Positions 47,281 to 57,200 of a stretch of 64,000 bases of DNA are shown here, piece after piece. The position numbers and the translations under genes are program-made. Each line of letters starts with the position of its first letter. Position 1 is the stretch's first letter. Source of the stretch: Legionella shakespearei DSM 23087 (GTDB lineage: Bacteria > Pseudomonadota > Gammaproteobacteria > Legionellales > Legionellaceae); assembly GCF_000373765.1 (NCBI RefSeq), contig NZ_KB892387.1, positions 15,285 through 79,284 on the forward strand, written 5' to 3'. The notes below the pieces were generated by a model that searched no databases, was not told the origin of the DNA, and saw only the letters and a list, made by a program, of their open reading frames with translations.

Positions 47281-49665
47281 ATGCACGTTAGTAACATAGT
47301 CTATAATCAAATATACAATGATATAACAAACATAATATTAATGTCTGAATACACATTGTTACTACAAAACTGTAGTGATTTAATAGTGATTATTGACGAG
47401 AATGCCTGCGTATTTGAAGTAAATACACTCGCTGAACGTGTTTTGCAGACGTCCCAAAAGATGATATTAGGTAGCAACATTTTTTCATTTTGCCGAGAAA
47501 ATAATATAGAACTTTCTTTATCTCAAGAAGACTTTAAATCTACACTTCAAAAATCTGATAATTCGGCGCTTGAATTTATTATAAACAATAAAACTCAGCA
47601 AAAATATTCATTGAAATGCGTTCCTTATGATTCTAAATCAGGAAAAAAATATTTTTTGATCGGACAAAAGCTCATTTCATCAAATACTCATCAAGAATAT
47701 TTGAAAAATATTATTGAAAACCTGCCACAATACATCTACTGGAAAGATAAAAATTTTGTTTATTTAGGCTGCAATAAACGTGTAGCTGATTATTTAAACT
47801 TGAAATCTCCCGATGATATTGTTGGTAAAACAGATCATGATTTTGGTTGGTCAAAAGAGCGAATTAATTTTTTAAAAGAATCAGATAGCACGGTATTTAA
47901 TGATAGAAAGGAAGTATTCATTGAAGATCAAATACCTCTTGATGGAACAATAAGAACAATGCTTACAAGCAAATCCCCTCTCGTTGGTCATGACGGTGAA
48001 CTATTAGGGATTATTGGCGTTACTGTAGATATAACGGATAGAAAACAACTGGAGGAAGAATTTCGTAAAGCCAAAGAACAAGCCGAATCCGCCAACATTG
48101 CCAAAACCGAATTCATAGCCAACATGAGTCACGACATCAGAACACCACTGACTGGTGTTATAGGGATGTCTGAAATGATGGAATACACTCTGCAAAATCC
48201 TGAGGACAAGGAAAAGGCGCACATATTACATGACAGTGGCGAAGAGTTATTGCACATGCTTAATGAAATTTTGGACGATGTTCGTGCAGGCCATCTTGGG
48301 GAACACGATATTAAAGCAAATTCCTTTGATTTACATGAGTGCATCAATGAATTAATTCGCCTGGAATCCCCTGCTACAACCTTAAAAGGCTTACAACTTA
48401 AGGCAAACATTGCCCCTGAAGTACCCCGCTACATTTACAGTGATCGCAATAAAATTCATCGGATTTTGTTAAACCTGATGGGTAATGCCATTAAGTTTAC
48501 TCACTCCGGCAGTATTACGCTCGGCATTGAATGCCTGCACTTGGATAACTCAAAAGTGCATCTTAAGTTTGATGTATCGGATACGGGGATAGGAGTTCCT
48601 GAAGTCATACAGACTCAGGTATTTAACCGATTTTTTAAAGCAACCTCTTCCTACAAGGGACTTTATGAAGGACATGGGTTGGGACTACATATTGCACAAT
48701 CCTATGTAGAATTGCTGGGAGGGCACATTACCCTAACCAGCAAGGAAGGTATGGGCAGTACCTTTCATTTTGATGTGAAATGTACCTTGGGCAAAGCACC
48801 TGCTGAAGTCAATAAAACAGTACCAGCGCCACAGGAGGCATCATTCACGCCAGACAAAGCACTTCATCTTTTGCTCGTTGAAGATAATCCCATGGCCTTA
48901 AAAACACTGGAGTTTCTCCTGGCGCAAAAACAGTATACCTTTGTGTCCGCCACTACAGGTGAGGAAGCCTGGGCTTTGTTAAACAACCAGCACTTTGATT
49001 TAATGATTACGGATATAGGCTTGCCGGGTATTTCAGGAACCGAGCTAAGTCAACGTGTCCGCAAGCAGGAACAAAGCCTGCATAAACCTCATTTATCCAT
49101 TATAGGACTAACCGGCCATGCCAGAGAAGCAGCACTTGAAGAATGCCTGCACAGTGGCATGGATGAGGTCTTGAGCAAACCGGCTCAAATAGAACAACTG
49201 CACCGGTGCATTCAGGAGCAGGGACTAATAACCAAAGAACACCTCCCTGCTCCCTCTACCCCAAAAACATCCCTGGGCCTTGATTTACCAGCTACAAAAG
49301 AGGAGCTCTTTCAGCTTGAACCCTTTTCTTTATTTGATGAAGCCATGGTATTGCAACAAATCCCGGACAAACAGGCGCTCATCACCATTTTAAGCTTATA
49401 CCTTACCGAGCAACAAGACATCACCCTTATGCAGCAGGAATACGAGCAACAGAATTGGGATCAGATAGAAAAACTGGCTCATAAAATCAAGAGTGGTGTG
49501 GCCTACCTTGGTACTCAAAGAATGTACCGTGCCTGTCAATATCTTGAGCGGTATTACAAGACCGGACATAAAGATCTGCTTGAACCTTTATATCAACAAT
49601 TTCTGGAAGTAAATGAACAGACCAATCGAGCATTGCAACTCTGGCTTAAAAGAAACAGGCATTAA
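47281..49665 (+). CDS. Hybrid sensor histidine kinase, PAS-PAS-HK-REC-HPt
   Basis: A 794-residue phosphorelay protein. Domains: PAS-like about 25-130, second PAS about 140-265 (YIYWKDKNFVYLG to IIGVTVDITDRK), HisKA with His284 in NMSHDIRTPL, HATPase with Asn402 in NLMGNAIKF, then DTGIGVP and GHGLGLHIAQ, receiver domain with Asp578 in MITDIGLPG, and HPt with His734 in LAHKIKSG. No membrane helix is seen, so it is probably cytosolic, an ArcB/LetS-like H-D-H relay. ATG 47281 follows a stop directly and lacks a near ribosome site; ATG 47341 is an alternative. It starts 78 bases after the NRPS-PKS gene on the same strand, so the two may be cotranscribed. Confidence 0.9.
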   Translation: MHVSNIVYNQIYNDITNIILMSEYTLLLQNCSDLIVIIDENACVFEVNTLAERVLQTSQKMILGSNIFSFCRENNIELSLSQEDFKSTLQKSDNSALEFIINNKTQQKYSLKCVPYDSKSGKKYFLIGQKLISSNTHQEYLKNIIENLPQYIYWKDKNFVYLGCNKRVADYLNLKSPDDIVGKTDHDFGWSKERINFLKESDSTVFNDRKEVFIEDQIPLDGTIRTMLTSKSPLVGHDGELLGIIGVTVDITDRKQLEEEFRKAKEQAESANIAKTEFIANMSHDIRTPLTGVIGMSEMMEYTLQNPEDKEKAHILHDSGEELLHMLNEILDDVRAGHLGEHDIKANSFDLHECINELIRLESPATTLKGLQLKANIAPEVPRYIYSDRNKIHRILLNLMGNAIKFTHSGSITLGIECLHLDNSKVHLKFDVSDTGIGVPEVIQTQVFNRFFKATSSYKGLYEGHGLGLHIAQSYVELLGGHITLTSKEGMGSTFHFDVKCTLGKAPAEVNKTVPAPQEASFTPDKALHLLLVEDNPMALKTLEFLLAQKQYTFVSATTGEEAWALLNNQHFDLMITDIGLPGISGTELSQRVRKQEQSLHKPHLSIIGLTGHAREAALEECLHSGMDEVLSKPAQIEQLHRCIQEQGLITKEHLPAPSTPKTSLGLDLPATKEELFQLEPFSLFDEAMVLQQIPDKQALITILSLYLTEQQDITLMQQEYEQQNWDQIEKLAHKIKSGVAYLGTQRMYRACQYLERYYKTGHKDLLEPLYQQFLEVNEQTNRALQLWLKRNRH

Positions 49666-49823
49666 ATACCAACAATGAATTCGCGTTATGTAAATGTGAA
49701 TAAATAGATTTAACGAAGTTAAATTGAAAAATTCCCTTAATGAAGCCATATTGCATCAATTAGATTAAAACCGTCATACGTAAACCATATATAAACTTTG
49801 ATAAATTAATCACTTGGGTCTAA

Positions 49824-50078
49824 TTAGTAATGGAACTTACACTGCACTATGTATAGAGTATCGTCAGCAACTTTATAAACTATTCGATGCTCTCTATCGA
49901 TCCTTCTGGACCAATACCCTGACCAATTATGTTTTAAAGGCTCAGGGTCACCTATTCCCTCAAACGGATGTCGCAAAATATCTTTTATTAACGAATTGAT
50001 TCGCTTAAGAGTTTTTTTATCAGTATTCTGCCAATACAAATAATCATCCCAACCGTTTTCAGCCCATGAAAGAATCAT
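49824..50078 (-). CDS. yoeB: Toxin YoeB, ribosome-dependent mRNA endonuclease
   Basis: Toxin of a type II system that cuts mRNA on the ribosome. At 84 residues it has the same length as E. coli YoeB, and the catalytic residues fall at the same positions: Glu46, Arg65, His83 and Tyr84 (C-terminal CKFHY). YWSRRIDREHRIVYKV is the family core. It overlaps the antitoxin gene by four bases (50075-50078), so the two are translationally coupled. Confidence 0.96.
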   Translation of the reverse strand: MILSWAENGWDDYLYWQNTDKKTLKRINSLIKDILRHPFEGIGDPEPLKHNWSGYWSRRIDREHRIVYKVADDTLYIVQCKFHY

Positions 50079-50329
50079 TCTTCAATAATTCCATGTGGCT
50101 TGGATTTTCCAGCTTCAACTTCGGCAATTGCTTGATTCAATCTCTCTGCATTTTTAGGACTAGACATTAAATATGCTGTTTCTTCATAAGATTTGAAATC
50201 TTCTAAAGACATAATAACTGCTGGTTTTCCATTTTGTCTGGTAATTAATATGGAAACATGATCTTCATTCACCTTATCAAGGGTACTAGCTAAATTACTT
50301 CTTAGGGAAGAATAACTCATAACATCCAT
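50075..50329 (-). CDS. yefM: Antitoxin YefM (Phd/YefM family)
   Basis: An 84-residue antitoxin from ATG 50329 (GGGAG lies 7 bases upstream). It begins MDVMSYSSLRSNLASTLDKV, the Phd/YefM DNA-binding fold, with the usual ITRQNGKPAVIMSLEDF segment and a charged C-terminal toxin-neutralising tail. It precedes yoeB, and with YoeB would repress the promoter through the palindromes upstream. Confidence 0.95.
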   Translation of the reverse strand: MDVMSYSSLRSNLASTLDKVNEDHVSILITRQNGKPAVIMSLEDFKSYEETAYLMSSPKNAERLNQAIAEVEAGKSKPHGIIEE

Positions 50330-50354
50330 CAAAAATCTCCCGGTTCAGATACGA

Positions 50355-50395
50355 TACGTACTTATAATTGTACATGTACCTTTATTTGTACGCAA
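50355..50395 (-). promoter_or_regulatory. Probable yefM-yoeB operator
   Basis: The promoter region holds TGTACA at 50369-50374 inside TTGTACATGTACC, flanked by TACGTACTT and TTTGTACGC. The E. coli YefM operator uses palindromes with a TGTACA core, so this fits autoregulation. Confidence 0.75.
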
Positions 50396-50423
50396 GTAAG
50401 TTTTAAAAAACTGATAAATGTAA

Positions 50424-53036
50424 TTAAATATGCAAATCGTTTCTATCCTCCGGGGCATCTGTTGTGTTCACATCCTGAAGTTCCCTTAGTGCCTTTTTCA
50501 TGGCGCGAATCGCAGGAATTTCTTTACCTTTCGCAGCAGCATTAGGCTCCTGGTTTTCATTGTTTTGTATCTGTACTTTTTTAGTTTGTGTCTCATCGTT
50601 TGGCTTACTGGCAATAATTTTAACACAACCCTGTAACGACTTTACAGTACGCTTAAGCAATGTAAATATTCCTTCATTCTGGGCAAGATATCTCGTTTCA
50701 TGGACTGCCAGTGCTTTATTACTGGTCAATATGAATTTATCTACATCTCCTGTTTTGATGAATGCGTCCCTGGCTTGAAGCAATTTTCCATGTAGAATAT
50801 TGGTTTCTTTTGCAGCAAGGGGTTGCTTATTATTGGCAAAATGCTCTGCGGCCTTTTTAATTGCTCCCAAATGCGTATCAAAATCCGATTTTTCTAATAA
50901 ATCACGACGAGAATTACTCTCTTTTCTCTGAGACGTGACCAAGTGGCTGAGTTTCTGTTCAGCACGTTGTACAGGTTTGGATTGGGGTTTGGCTAACTGT
51001 TGTTCTATTTCTCTTAAACCTTGCTCAATTTCACTCAAATCCTGTTCTAACTGGCGATTGTCCTCTTGCGCCAATTGCTGGTCTATTTCTCTTAAACCCT
51101 GCTCAATTTCACTCAAATCCTGTTCTAATTGACGGCTCACATCTTGTGCCAGTCGCTGGTCTAGTTCGTTCAAGTCTCGCTCAATTTCATCAAAATCCAA
51201 CACCGCATGTTGCATACTCTCCGTGTGAGTTTCCGCAACAGGGGGATTTTTATCAGCAGGTTCGATAATGGGGAGTTCTTCCTCTGGAACAGGAGGAGCT
51301 TCTCCTTCTGGAGGTTGCATTGCTGCTGACTCCATCGCTTGCAAGGCTGCTGCTCTAAATAATTCGATTTTAGTACTTAAATCTTTATCTACAGATTCCA
51401 GGAAGGCAGCAACGTCATTAACTCCCAATCCGCCTCCAGTTTGCGCTTGAACAGCCTTTTCTGCGGCGGCTTTTTTTATTGCCTCCGTATTAACCGTTCC
51501 CTCTTTTATTCCAAGTTTCAACAATTCACTTTTAACAAAAGCAGCTTTTTCTTCTGCTTTAATTTTTTGGGCAGCCTCAAGCTCCTTATCTCTCTGCTCT
51601 TTTTTTTGCGCCTCTTCTTGTTGCTGTTTTTCAAATACTTTTTGAGCTTGTGTCTCTTCTGCTTGCTTCATACCTTTACCAGTAGCCAACAGGTTAGTTT
51701 TTCCGACAATCTCATCAATAAAGGCAAGAACCCTTCCTAGTAATCTGGATTTATCTTTAAGCCCTGCAATTAAGGCAAGTTCTTTAGGTGTCCTGTTAAG
51801 AGCGGCACGTCTTTGTGCTGCCCCTTTTTCCATATCAGACATTTGATCGTCCAGACTTTGTACCATTTCTGTTTTCAGTCGCTGATACTCTGCATCCCCG
51901 AGGATTGATATCAATTTTTGTTGTTCGGAACTGTAGTCCATTTCATCTTCTTCCGCTACAGACTCTTCCGCTACTAACTCTATTAATTTTTCAGCCAGGT
52001 AATTCCTTATCTCCAAAGCTTCACGTCTTTTTTGGGATTCTTGGGCTATGGATGCGACTTCCCCAGTATCGATAGTGCCCTGCCGACCTGCGGGTGTTTT
52101 TGGCGCATTATCTAAAACTTGTGGTGTCTCAGCTTTGACAGCTTTTACTTTAAGTTTAAAACTGTTACTGACTGGAGCAAATGTTGGTGCGGGAGGTGCT
52201 TGTGTTGGAGGAGGTGGTGGTGCAGAAGGAGGATCGGCAAACTCAGCAGACTGGACAGCTTCTTTTTTTACCAAAGCTTCATGCTCTGCCAATTGCTCTC
52301 TTTTTACCGATGCTTTTTGTTCTTCCAAAAGAGCTAACTCAATACCAACTTCCTCTTGTACCTTTGTAAATTCTTCTTCCAGGCTCACCTCAATTTCTTG
52401 CAATTCAAGAATAAGCTCTGACTGCTTTTCAAGTTCCTCTGCATACTCCTGCGCAATGGCTTTTTCCGTTTCAAGTGCATCTAATAAATCATTAACCTGT
52501 TCAACCAGACGCTTTACCTCGTTCTCTTTAAGATGGATGCTTGAGTCATAAAGTGCAGATTCGTCTTGTTCCGATTTTTGGGCTGTCCTGTCGTTATCAG
52601 ATTTTAACTTTTTGCCAACACTTATTTCTTTTAGCAAATCGCCTTTTGCATCAGCACGTTTTTCAGGTAAGGTGCCTTTGCTTTTTCCTGATTTTAAAGC
52701 GCCCATTTTTGCAACAAATGGGGGTGAAAGTGGTGGAGAGGCAGGAGGTGGCGGAGGTGCCATCGACGAAACGTCACTTTCAGAAACAGACGCCGGATTA
52801 ACAAGGGTAAGCTTATTTAATTCCGCTTGAATGTTTTTTTGTAAAGTACCAATCCTTACTCGTGTAGCACTAATTCTCTGCCCATTAATGAAGAGGCTGT
52901 CTTTAGTGACCTGGGCCTTTTCTATTTCATCACGCAAACGCCTGCTTTCTTCCTGAAGCATTGCAATCTGTCTATTGAGCTCAAGCTGTGTCTGCTTTAA
53001 TGCCTGGAGGGATCTTTTCCCCGTCCTGTCATTCAT
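50424..53036 (-). CDS. Large coiled-coil protein with polyproline tracts, putative effector
   Basis: An 870-residue protein, no family recognised. I start at ATG 53036; a TTG 33 bases upstream is less likely. Most of it is charged, Glu/Lys/Gln-rich coiled coil. Two proline tracts (MAPPPPPASPPLSPP near residue 95-115 and APPPPPTQAPPAP near 285) resemble formin FH1-type or SH3/EVH1-binding stretches. A 26-residue repeat around EQDLSEIEQGLREIDQQLA occurs three times near residues 600-680 (a 78-bp DNA repeat, about 51000-51233). No signal peptide or membrane helix. Composition is typical of Legionella Dot/Icm effectors; that role is inferred. Confidence 0.78.
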   Translation of the reverse strand: MNDRTGKRSLQALKQTQLELNRQIAMLQEESRRLRDEIEKAQVTKDSLFINGQRISATRVRIGTLQKNIQAELNKLTLVNPASVSESDVSSMAPPPPPASPPLSPPFVAKMGALKSGKSKGTLPEKRADAKGDLLKEISVGKKLKSDNDRTAQKSEQDESALYDSSIHLKENEVKRLVEQVNDLLDALETEKAIAQEYAEELEKQSELILELQEIEVSLEEEFTKVQEEVGIELALLEEQKASVKREQLAEHEALVKKEAVQSAEFADPPSAPPPPPTQAPPAPTFAPVSNSFKLKVKAVKAETPQVLDNAPKTPAGRQGTIDTGEVASIAQESQKRREALEIRNYLAEKLIELVAEESVAEEDEMDYSSEQQKLISILGDAEYQRLKTEMVQSLDDQMSDMEKGAAQRRAALNRTPKELALIAGLKDKSRLLGRVLAFIDEIVGKTNLLATGKGMKQAEETQAQKVFEKQQQEEAQKKEQRDKELEAAQKIKAEEKAAFVKSELLKLGIKEGTVNTEAIKKAAAEKAVQAQTGGGLGVNDVAAFLESVDKDLSTKIELFRAAALQAMESAAMQPPEGEAPPVPEEELPIIEPADKNPPVAETHTESMQHAVLDFDEIERDLNELDQRLAQDVSRQLEQDLSEIEQGLREIDQQLAQEDNRQLEQDLSEIEQGLREIEQQLAKPQSKPVQRAEQKLSHLVTSQRKESNSRRDLLEKSDFDTHLGAIKKAAEHFANNKQPLAAKETNILHGKLLQARDAFIKTGDVDKFILTSNKALAVHETRYLAQNEGIFTLLKRTVKSLQGCVKIIASKPNDETQTKKVQIQNNENQEPNAAAKGKEIPAIRAMKKALRELQDVNTTDAPEDRNDLHI
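51000..51233 (-). repeat. 78-bp coding tandem repeat, three units
   Basis: TCTATTTCTCTTAAACC recurs at a spacing of exactly 78 bases (about 51003, 51081), and a diverged third unit begins at about 51159. The units keep the frame and the heptad pattern of the coiled coil. Confidence 0.85.
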
Positions 53037-53097
53037 ATGATCCCCCAATACCCAAAGGGTTGTGACCAAAATAATAACTTAAAGATCTAAAAATAAT

Positions 53098-53115
53098 CTT
53101 AATGAATATATTAAG
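53098..53115 (-). promoter_or_regulatory. Possible PmrA-like site upstream of the 50424-53036 gene
   Basis: On the minus strand CTTAATATATTCATTAAG is a perfect 6-bp inverted repeat with a 6-base spacer. Its first half matches the PmrA half-site (CTTAATATT) in all but the last base, but the second half is inverted or shifted by a base, so it is weaker than the site at 54211. Confidence 0.4.
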
Positions 53116-53228
53116 AATAGGTTATTGATGATGATATTCAAGCGGATAAATGAAAGGAGTTGTAAATTTTTTGTAGCCAGGATTCGCGTCACGTTAATAC
53201 TGGCTACTGATTTAGAGGATTGGAAAGG

Positions 53229-53558
53229 TTAATTACAAAACTGATCCAGCCAGCATTCCCCATAAGAATTACAGACTTCTACTTCTTCACATTGGGGCAC
53301 ATAATATCTTTGTACCTGGGCATTGATAATCACATTAGGAACGATAATAGTCGGCCCTCCACCATAGTAATAACCGCCACGGTAACCATAACCACCGGGA
53401 TTATAAACACGGATGTCATCACCGTGATAATGTACATTCCCACCGCCAAAGCCAACGCTTACCACACCACCATACCAGGCATATCCTGCCGTGCTGACAA
53501 TAGAACTCAACACAAAAAACACGATACCGCACGCATTTTTCATTAAAACTGTACTCAT
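53229..53558 (-). CDS. Small exported Gly/Tyr-rich protein
   Basis: A 109-residue protein with a signal peptide (hydrophobic about 11-24, cleavage near GYA) and a mature part rich in Gly, Tyr and Val (GGYGYRGGYYYGGG), ending in a Cys-rich tail (CEEVEVCNSYGECWLDQFC) that could form disulfides. AAGGAT lies 7 bases before the ATG. Family unknown; Gly/Tyr-rich segments of this kind are found in outer-membrane or surface-associated proteins. Divergent from the DUF4332-type gene. Confidence 0.75.
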   Translation of the reverse strand: MSTVLMKNACGIVFFVLSSIVSTAGYAWYGGVVSVGFGGGNVHYHGDDIRVYNPGGYGYRGGYYYGGGPTIIVPNVIINAQVQRYYVPQCEEVEVCNSYGECWLDQFCN

Positions 53559-53791
53559 GATTTATCCTTGAAAAATTATTTGATTATTTTTTAGTTGATT
53601 ATGATTTGGAATTTAAAACAGATAAGGGCTGATTTTTGATGCCCCAATTTATTGGTCTGATTGCAGTCATTAGACATTTTCCAATCTAGTAAGTCAATAT
53701 CTGTTTGCAGTACCAACACCTTCAACAAAAGAACAAAAATAGAACAATTTGGGCTATAATTTACATATCAAACCCAAGTATCGGAGATACC

Positions 53792-54196
53792 ATGTACAAG
53801 TTAACTCAAATTGAAGGCATAGGCCCTAAATTTGCCGCCATGCTCAAACAAGCAGGAATAGAAGATCAGAAAGATCTGCTCCAGGCCTGTAGCAGCAGAA
53901 GAGGACGTTTCAAAGTGGCTGCCCAGACTGGCATCAGTCACAAACTCATTTTGAAATGGACGAATCAGGCAGATTTGGCTCGAGTTAATGGCATTAGTGA
54001 AGAATATGCTGAACTGCTCGAAAAGGCAGGAGTGGACTCAATTCCTGAGCTGGCACATCGTAATCCAGAACATCTGTATTCAGTTTTAAAGGAAAAAAAC
54101 GATGTCAGCCATCTTGTACGTCATATTCCTGGGTTAAATCAGGTAGTAACCTGGGTAGAAGAAGCGAAAAAGCTGCCACGCATGGTTTATCATTAA
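53792..54196 (+). CDS. DUF4332-type helix-hairpin-helix protein
   Basis: A 134-residue protein from ATG 53792 (GGAGAT lies 5-6 bases upstream; the frame is open further but without a good start). It contains two helix-hairpin-helix-like units: LTQIEGIGPKFAAMLKQAGI and LARVNGISEEYAELLEKAGV, the pattern of DUF4332 proteins that resemble the tandem HhH of DNA-binding enzymes. A nucleic-acid role is possible; no catalytic motif is seen. It ends 79 bases before the next gene, which has its own promoter. Confidence 0.85.
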   Translation: MYKLTQIEGIGPKFAAMLKQAGIEDQKDLLQACSSRRGRFKVAAQTGISHKLILKWTNQADLARVNGISEEYAELLEKAGVDSIPELAHRNPEHLYSVLKEKNDVSHLVRHIPGLNQVVTWVEEAKKLPRMVYH

Positions 54197-54210
54197 ATTG
54201 TGGCCTGGTA

Positions 54211-54243
54211 CTTAATAATTACTTAATACGCGCTTGTTATACT
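54211..54243 (+). promoter_or_regulatory. PmrA-like box and -10 element
   Basis: CTTAATAAT (54211-54219), two bases, then CTTAATACG (54222-54230) form a direct repeat with an 11-base period, matching the architecture of the L. pneumophila PmrA site (CTTAATATT repeated with a 2-base spacer). TATACT at 54238-54243 is a plausible -10 box. The start codon follows 32 bases later. Confidence 0.72.
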
Positions 54244-54275
54244 TCAAGAATACGTATTTTTGAGAACAGGAAATA

Positions 54276-57200
54276 ATGGTAGCCTACAAAGGTAAAGAAC
54301 TCACTCGCTTTCAAGAAAAAAGCGGGGGGAAAAATAAAGGTGTCGTTGACGGTTTCTACGAAGAAACTGAAGGCAAACAGAAGTTCTTTATCAAAAAACC
54401 GGCAGATAAAGGTGAATTGTTTGCAGAATTATTTGCAGGCCTTCTAATCCAGGAGTTTAAGGAGCGTAAATTAATTGATGAAGTCTATTTTCCATCGTTA
54501 ATTTGTGCTGACGTGATTCAATTTGATGACAAATCCTATGGCCTGATTCAACCCTTAGTTTCTTTTGACGAATTACATAAAGTTATTGGTACGACCAAAA
54601 ATGACGGTAGCGACAGAAGTGTCTGGAGCGAATCTTTTTGGGGCTCATTCTACTATACATCCGTGACCCAGCAGGGCAAGCAATTCGGTCTTTCCATGGC
54701 GCTCATGTTTTCATTATGGTTAGGTGCCCATAGCGTACACAGCGGCAATATAGTCCAGCTCCATAATAAAGGGGGCAGCAAACAGTTTGCCCGCATTGAC
54801 TGGGGCGATGCCTTTCGTAACTTTGCCGATCCACTAAATAATGACAACATTCTTTATCCTTCAGAAAACAGGGGCTGGTTTAATTACAAAAACATTACCA
54901 AAGATTTTTTCATGAATTATAAAAAGATCAAAGGGCTATTTCCCGCTATGGCAGGAAAGGGCCATAAATTACAAGACCAGTTAAATGAAGACCTGCTACG
55001 GGATATAGTGAGCAGTGCTTTAAGAAATATACCGGCTGATTTAATTGATCAACCAGCCAAAGATGCATTTGCCAAATACATAGCTATGGATTCTTTCGCC
55101 AAGGTAACTTTTGGCACGGATGGAAGTGGTGACCAATTTGCTACAGATATGGCCTCTTTATTACTGTCCCGTTTAGCCAAAATATCTGATCTGAAAGATC
55201 TTACTACTGAGTCCAGTGCGGCTCATCTGTATGAAAGCATTACAGTAAGCCCCGTAACTGAAAAGGGTGAATCTTTTCCAGAAATAATCAAGCAGTGGCA
55301 CCACATATTACCTGTTGATAACATTGATAATAGCCTGGTGGATTTATCAATCCTGGCTCACCATTTTAACGATTATGTAGAACTCCTGGCGAATCAATGT
55401 GATGCAACCAATCTTTGGCAGCATGATTCTGCACATTCTGAAAATCTGTTTACTCCTTACTATCAAGAAAAGGGAGAAGCAAAATATGGACATGCGTTTG
55501 TCAGTCAATATAAAGAAAGTACTGTATTACGCCGTTTATTTACTTTAATCCCCGATACATTAAATTCAGTGCGCTTTGATGCTTTTGAGAGCCCTTGCCA
55601 AGAATATGCTAAAGCACACGAAGATGCTCCTTGGGTTAAAATACAAAAATTATTAACCTTGGGGCAAGGGATTATTAATACTTTGGCTGTGATAAAACGA
55701 GCGCAAGAATTCGGACTGGATGAAGTAGTTGGGGAATATAGGGGTAAGCTAAAACTTGTTTTGGCGGAATTTGTCCAGACGGAACAGGAAATCCCGAGTG
55801 TTCTGAACGATGTGCAAATTGCTCCACAGAGCGAAAAAACCTTCTTCTATCCTATAGAAGATCATGTGCTAAACAGCATGACTGGCGATCAACTGGCAAC
55901 CCTGTGTCTGGAAGAATTAAATCACCCTATGCCAAGCCCTTTGATTGAACGAATTATTAAAAATGATGCATTATGGCATCGAGTGAATGAAGCATTTAAC
56001 ACAGGTGAATTCAATGGTCGTATCGATGATCCTGTAGCCAAAATCACAAGAATACGCCAATGGCAACATTTACTAAACCTCAGTGCTGAAAATAATGCCC
56101 GATTAAAAGAACAAGCGGATGAGCTTGGCAGAAAAATGGAATCTCAATTACGAGACATGGAGGAAAGAAACCGCAAACTTCTCTCAGATATAGAAACACA
56201 TAATAAGTCTCACAGAGAAGCAGAACAAGCCGCACAGTCTTTAAAACAGGAACTGGCTCAGTTAGGTTCTGAAATAGCAGACTTACAGCAACAAATACTT
56301 ACCATCAAAGCAACAGCGAAGAAAACCTCCGAAGATTATGAAAAGCAATTATCCTCCTTACAGAAATTGAGGGAGGCAAAAGATAAGGAGTTGATGGAAT
56401 TATCAACACAGGTAGTGCAATTACGGGAAGAAAATAGAACTCTGCGCTCAGACGTCAGCAAACAAAGTGATGGCAAGGCATTGGCAGAACAATCCGTTGT
56501 ATCGCTAAAAGAAGAAATCCAAAAACAACAAGACCAAATGGAAGAACTGCAACGACAAGTGGCAGCACAGATAGCTCAATTGCAGGAAGAAAATGGAACT
56601 CTGCGCTCAGAAGTCAGCAAACAAAGCGACGGCAAGGACTTGGCGGAACAGGACATTATCTCACTGAAAGAAGAAATCCAACAGCAACAAGGCATAGTGG
56701 AAACACTGCAACAGCAATTGTCAGCTAAAGAACAGGAGAACTCTCTTTTAAATGCTCAGATACAGGAAATAAAACAGCTGAAAGAACAGATTGATGCACA
56801 AAAGAATCAAATAGGCACTTTAAGCGAGCAGTTATTAAAAGTACGGGCGGAAAAACAGGCACTGACTTTAAGCATTGAGCAATTAGGTGATGAAAAGAGA
56901 GCCACCGAGGCTCAAGCAAAAGAATTGGAACACCGATATGCCACGCTGAATCAGACTATGGAACAGCTACAACAGCATTTGCTGTCGAAAGAAGGGGCTA
57001 TAGCTGAAGCAACAGCAAAACTCAGGGAGCAAGCCCTTGCTACGGAAGAAAATGCGGCCCGACTTATTGCAGCATCCGCAGAAAAAGATCAGACAGAACT
57101 GGCAAAAACAAAACTGCAAACTGAAATGGAAGCCTTACGACTGGCTTTGCGTCAACAAGAAGTTGCAGCCTCTGCTTTGCAACAAATTGTTAAAGATACA

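Noticed and set aside
52048..52551. Ser/Cys-rich ORF opposite the coiled-coil gene
   Set aside because: Antisense of the Glu/Gln/Ala-rich coding strand; the Ser/Cys composition is what such a strand gives by complement.
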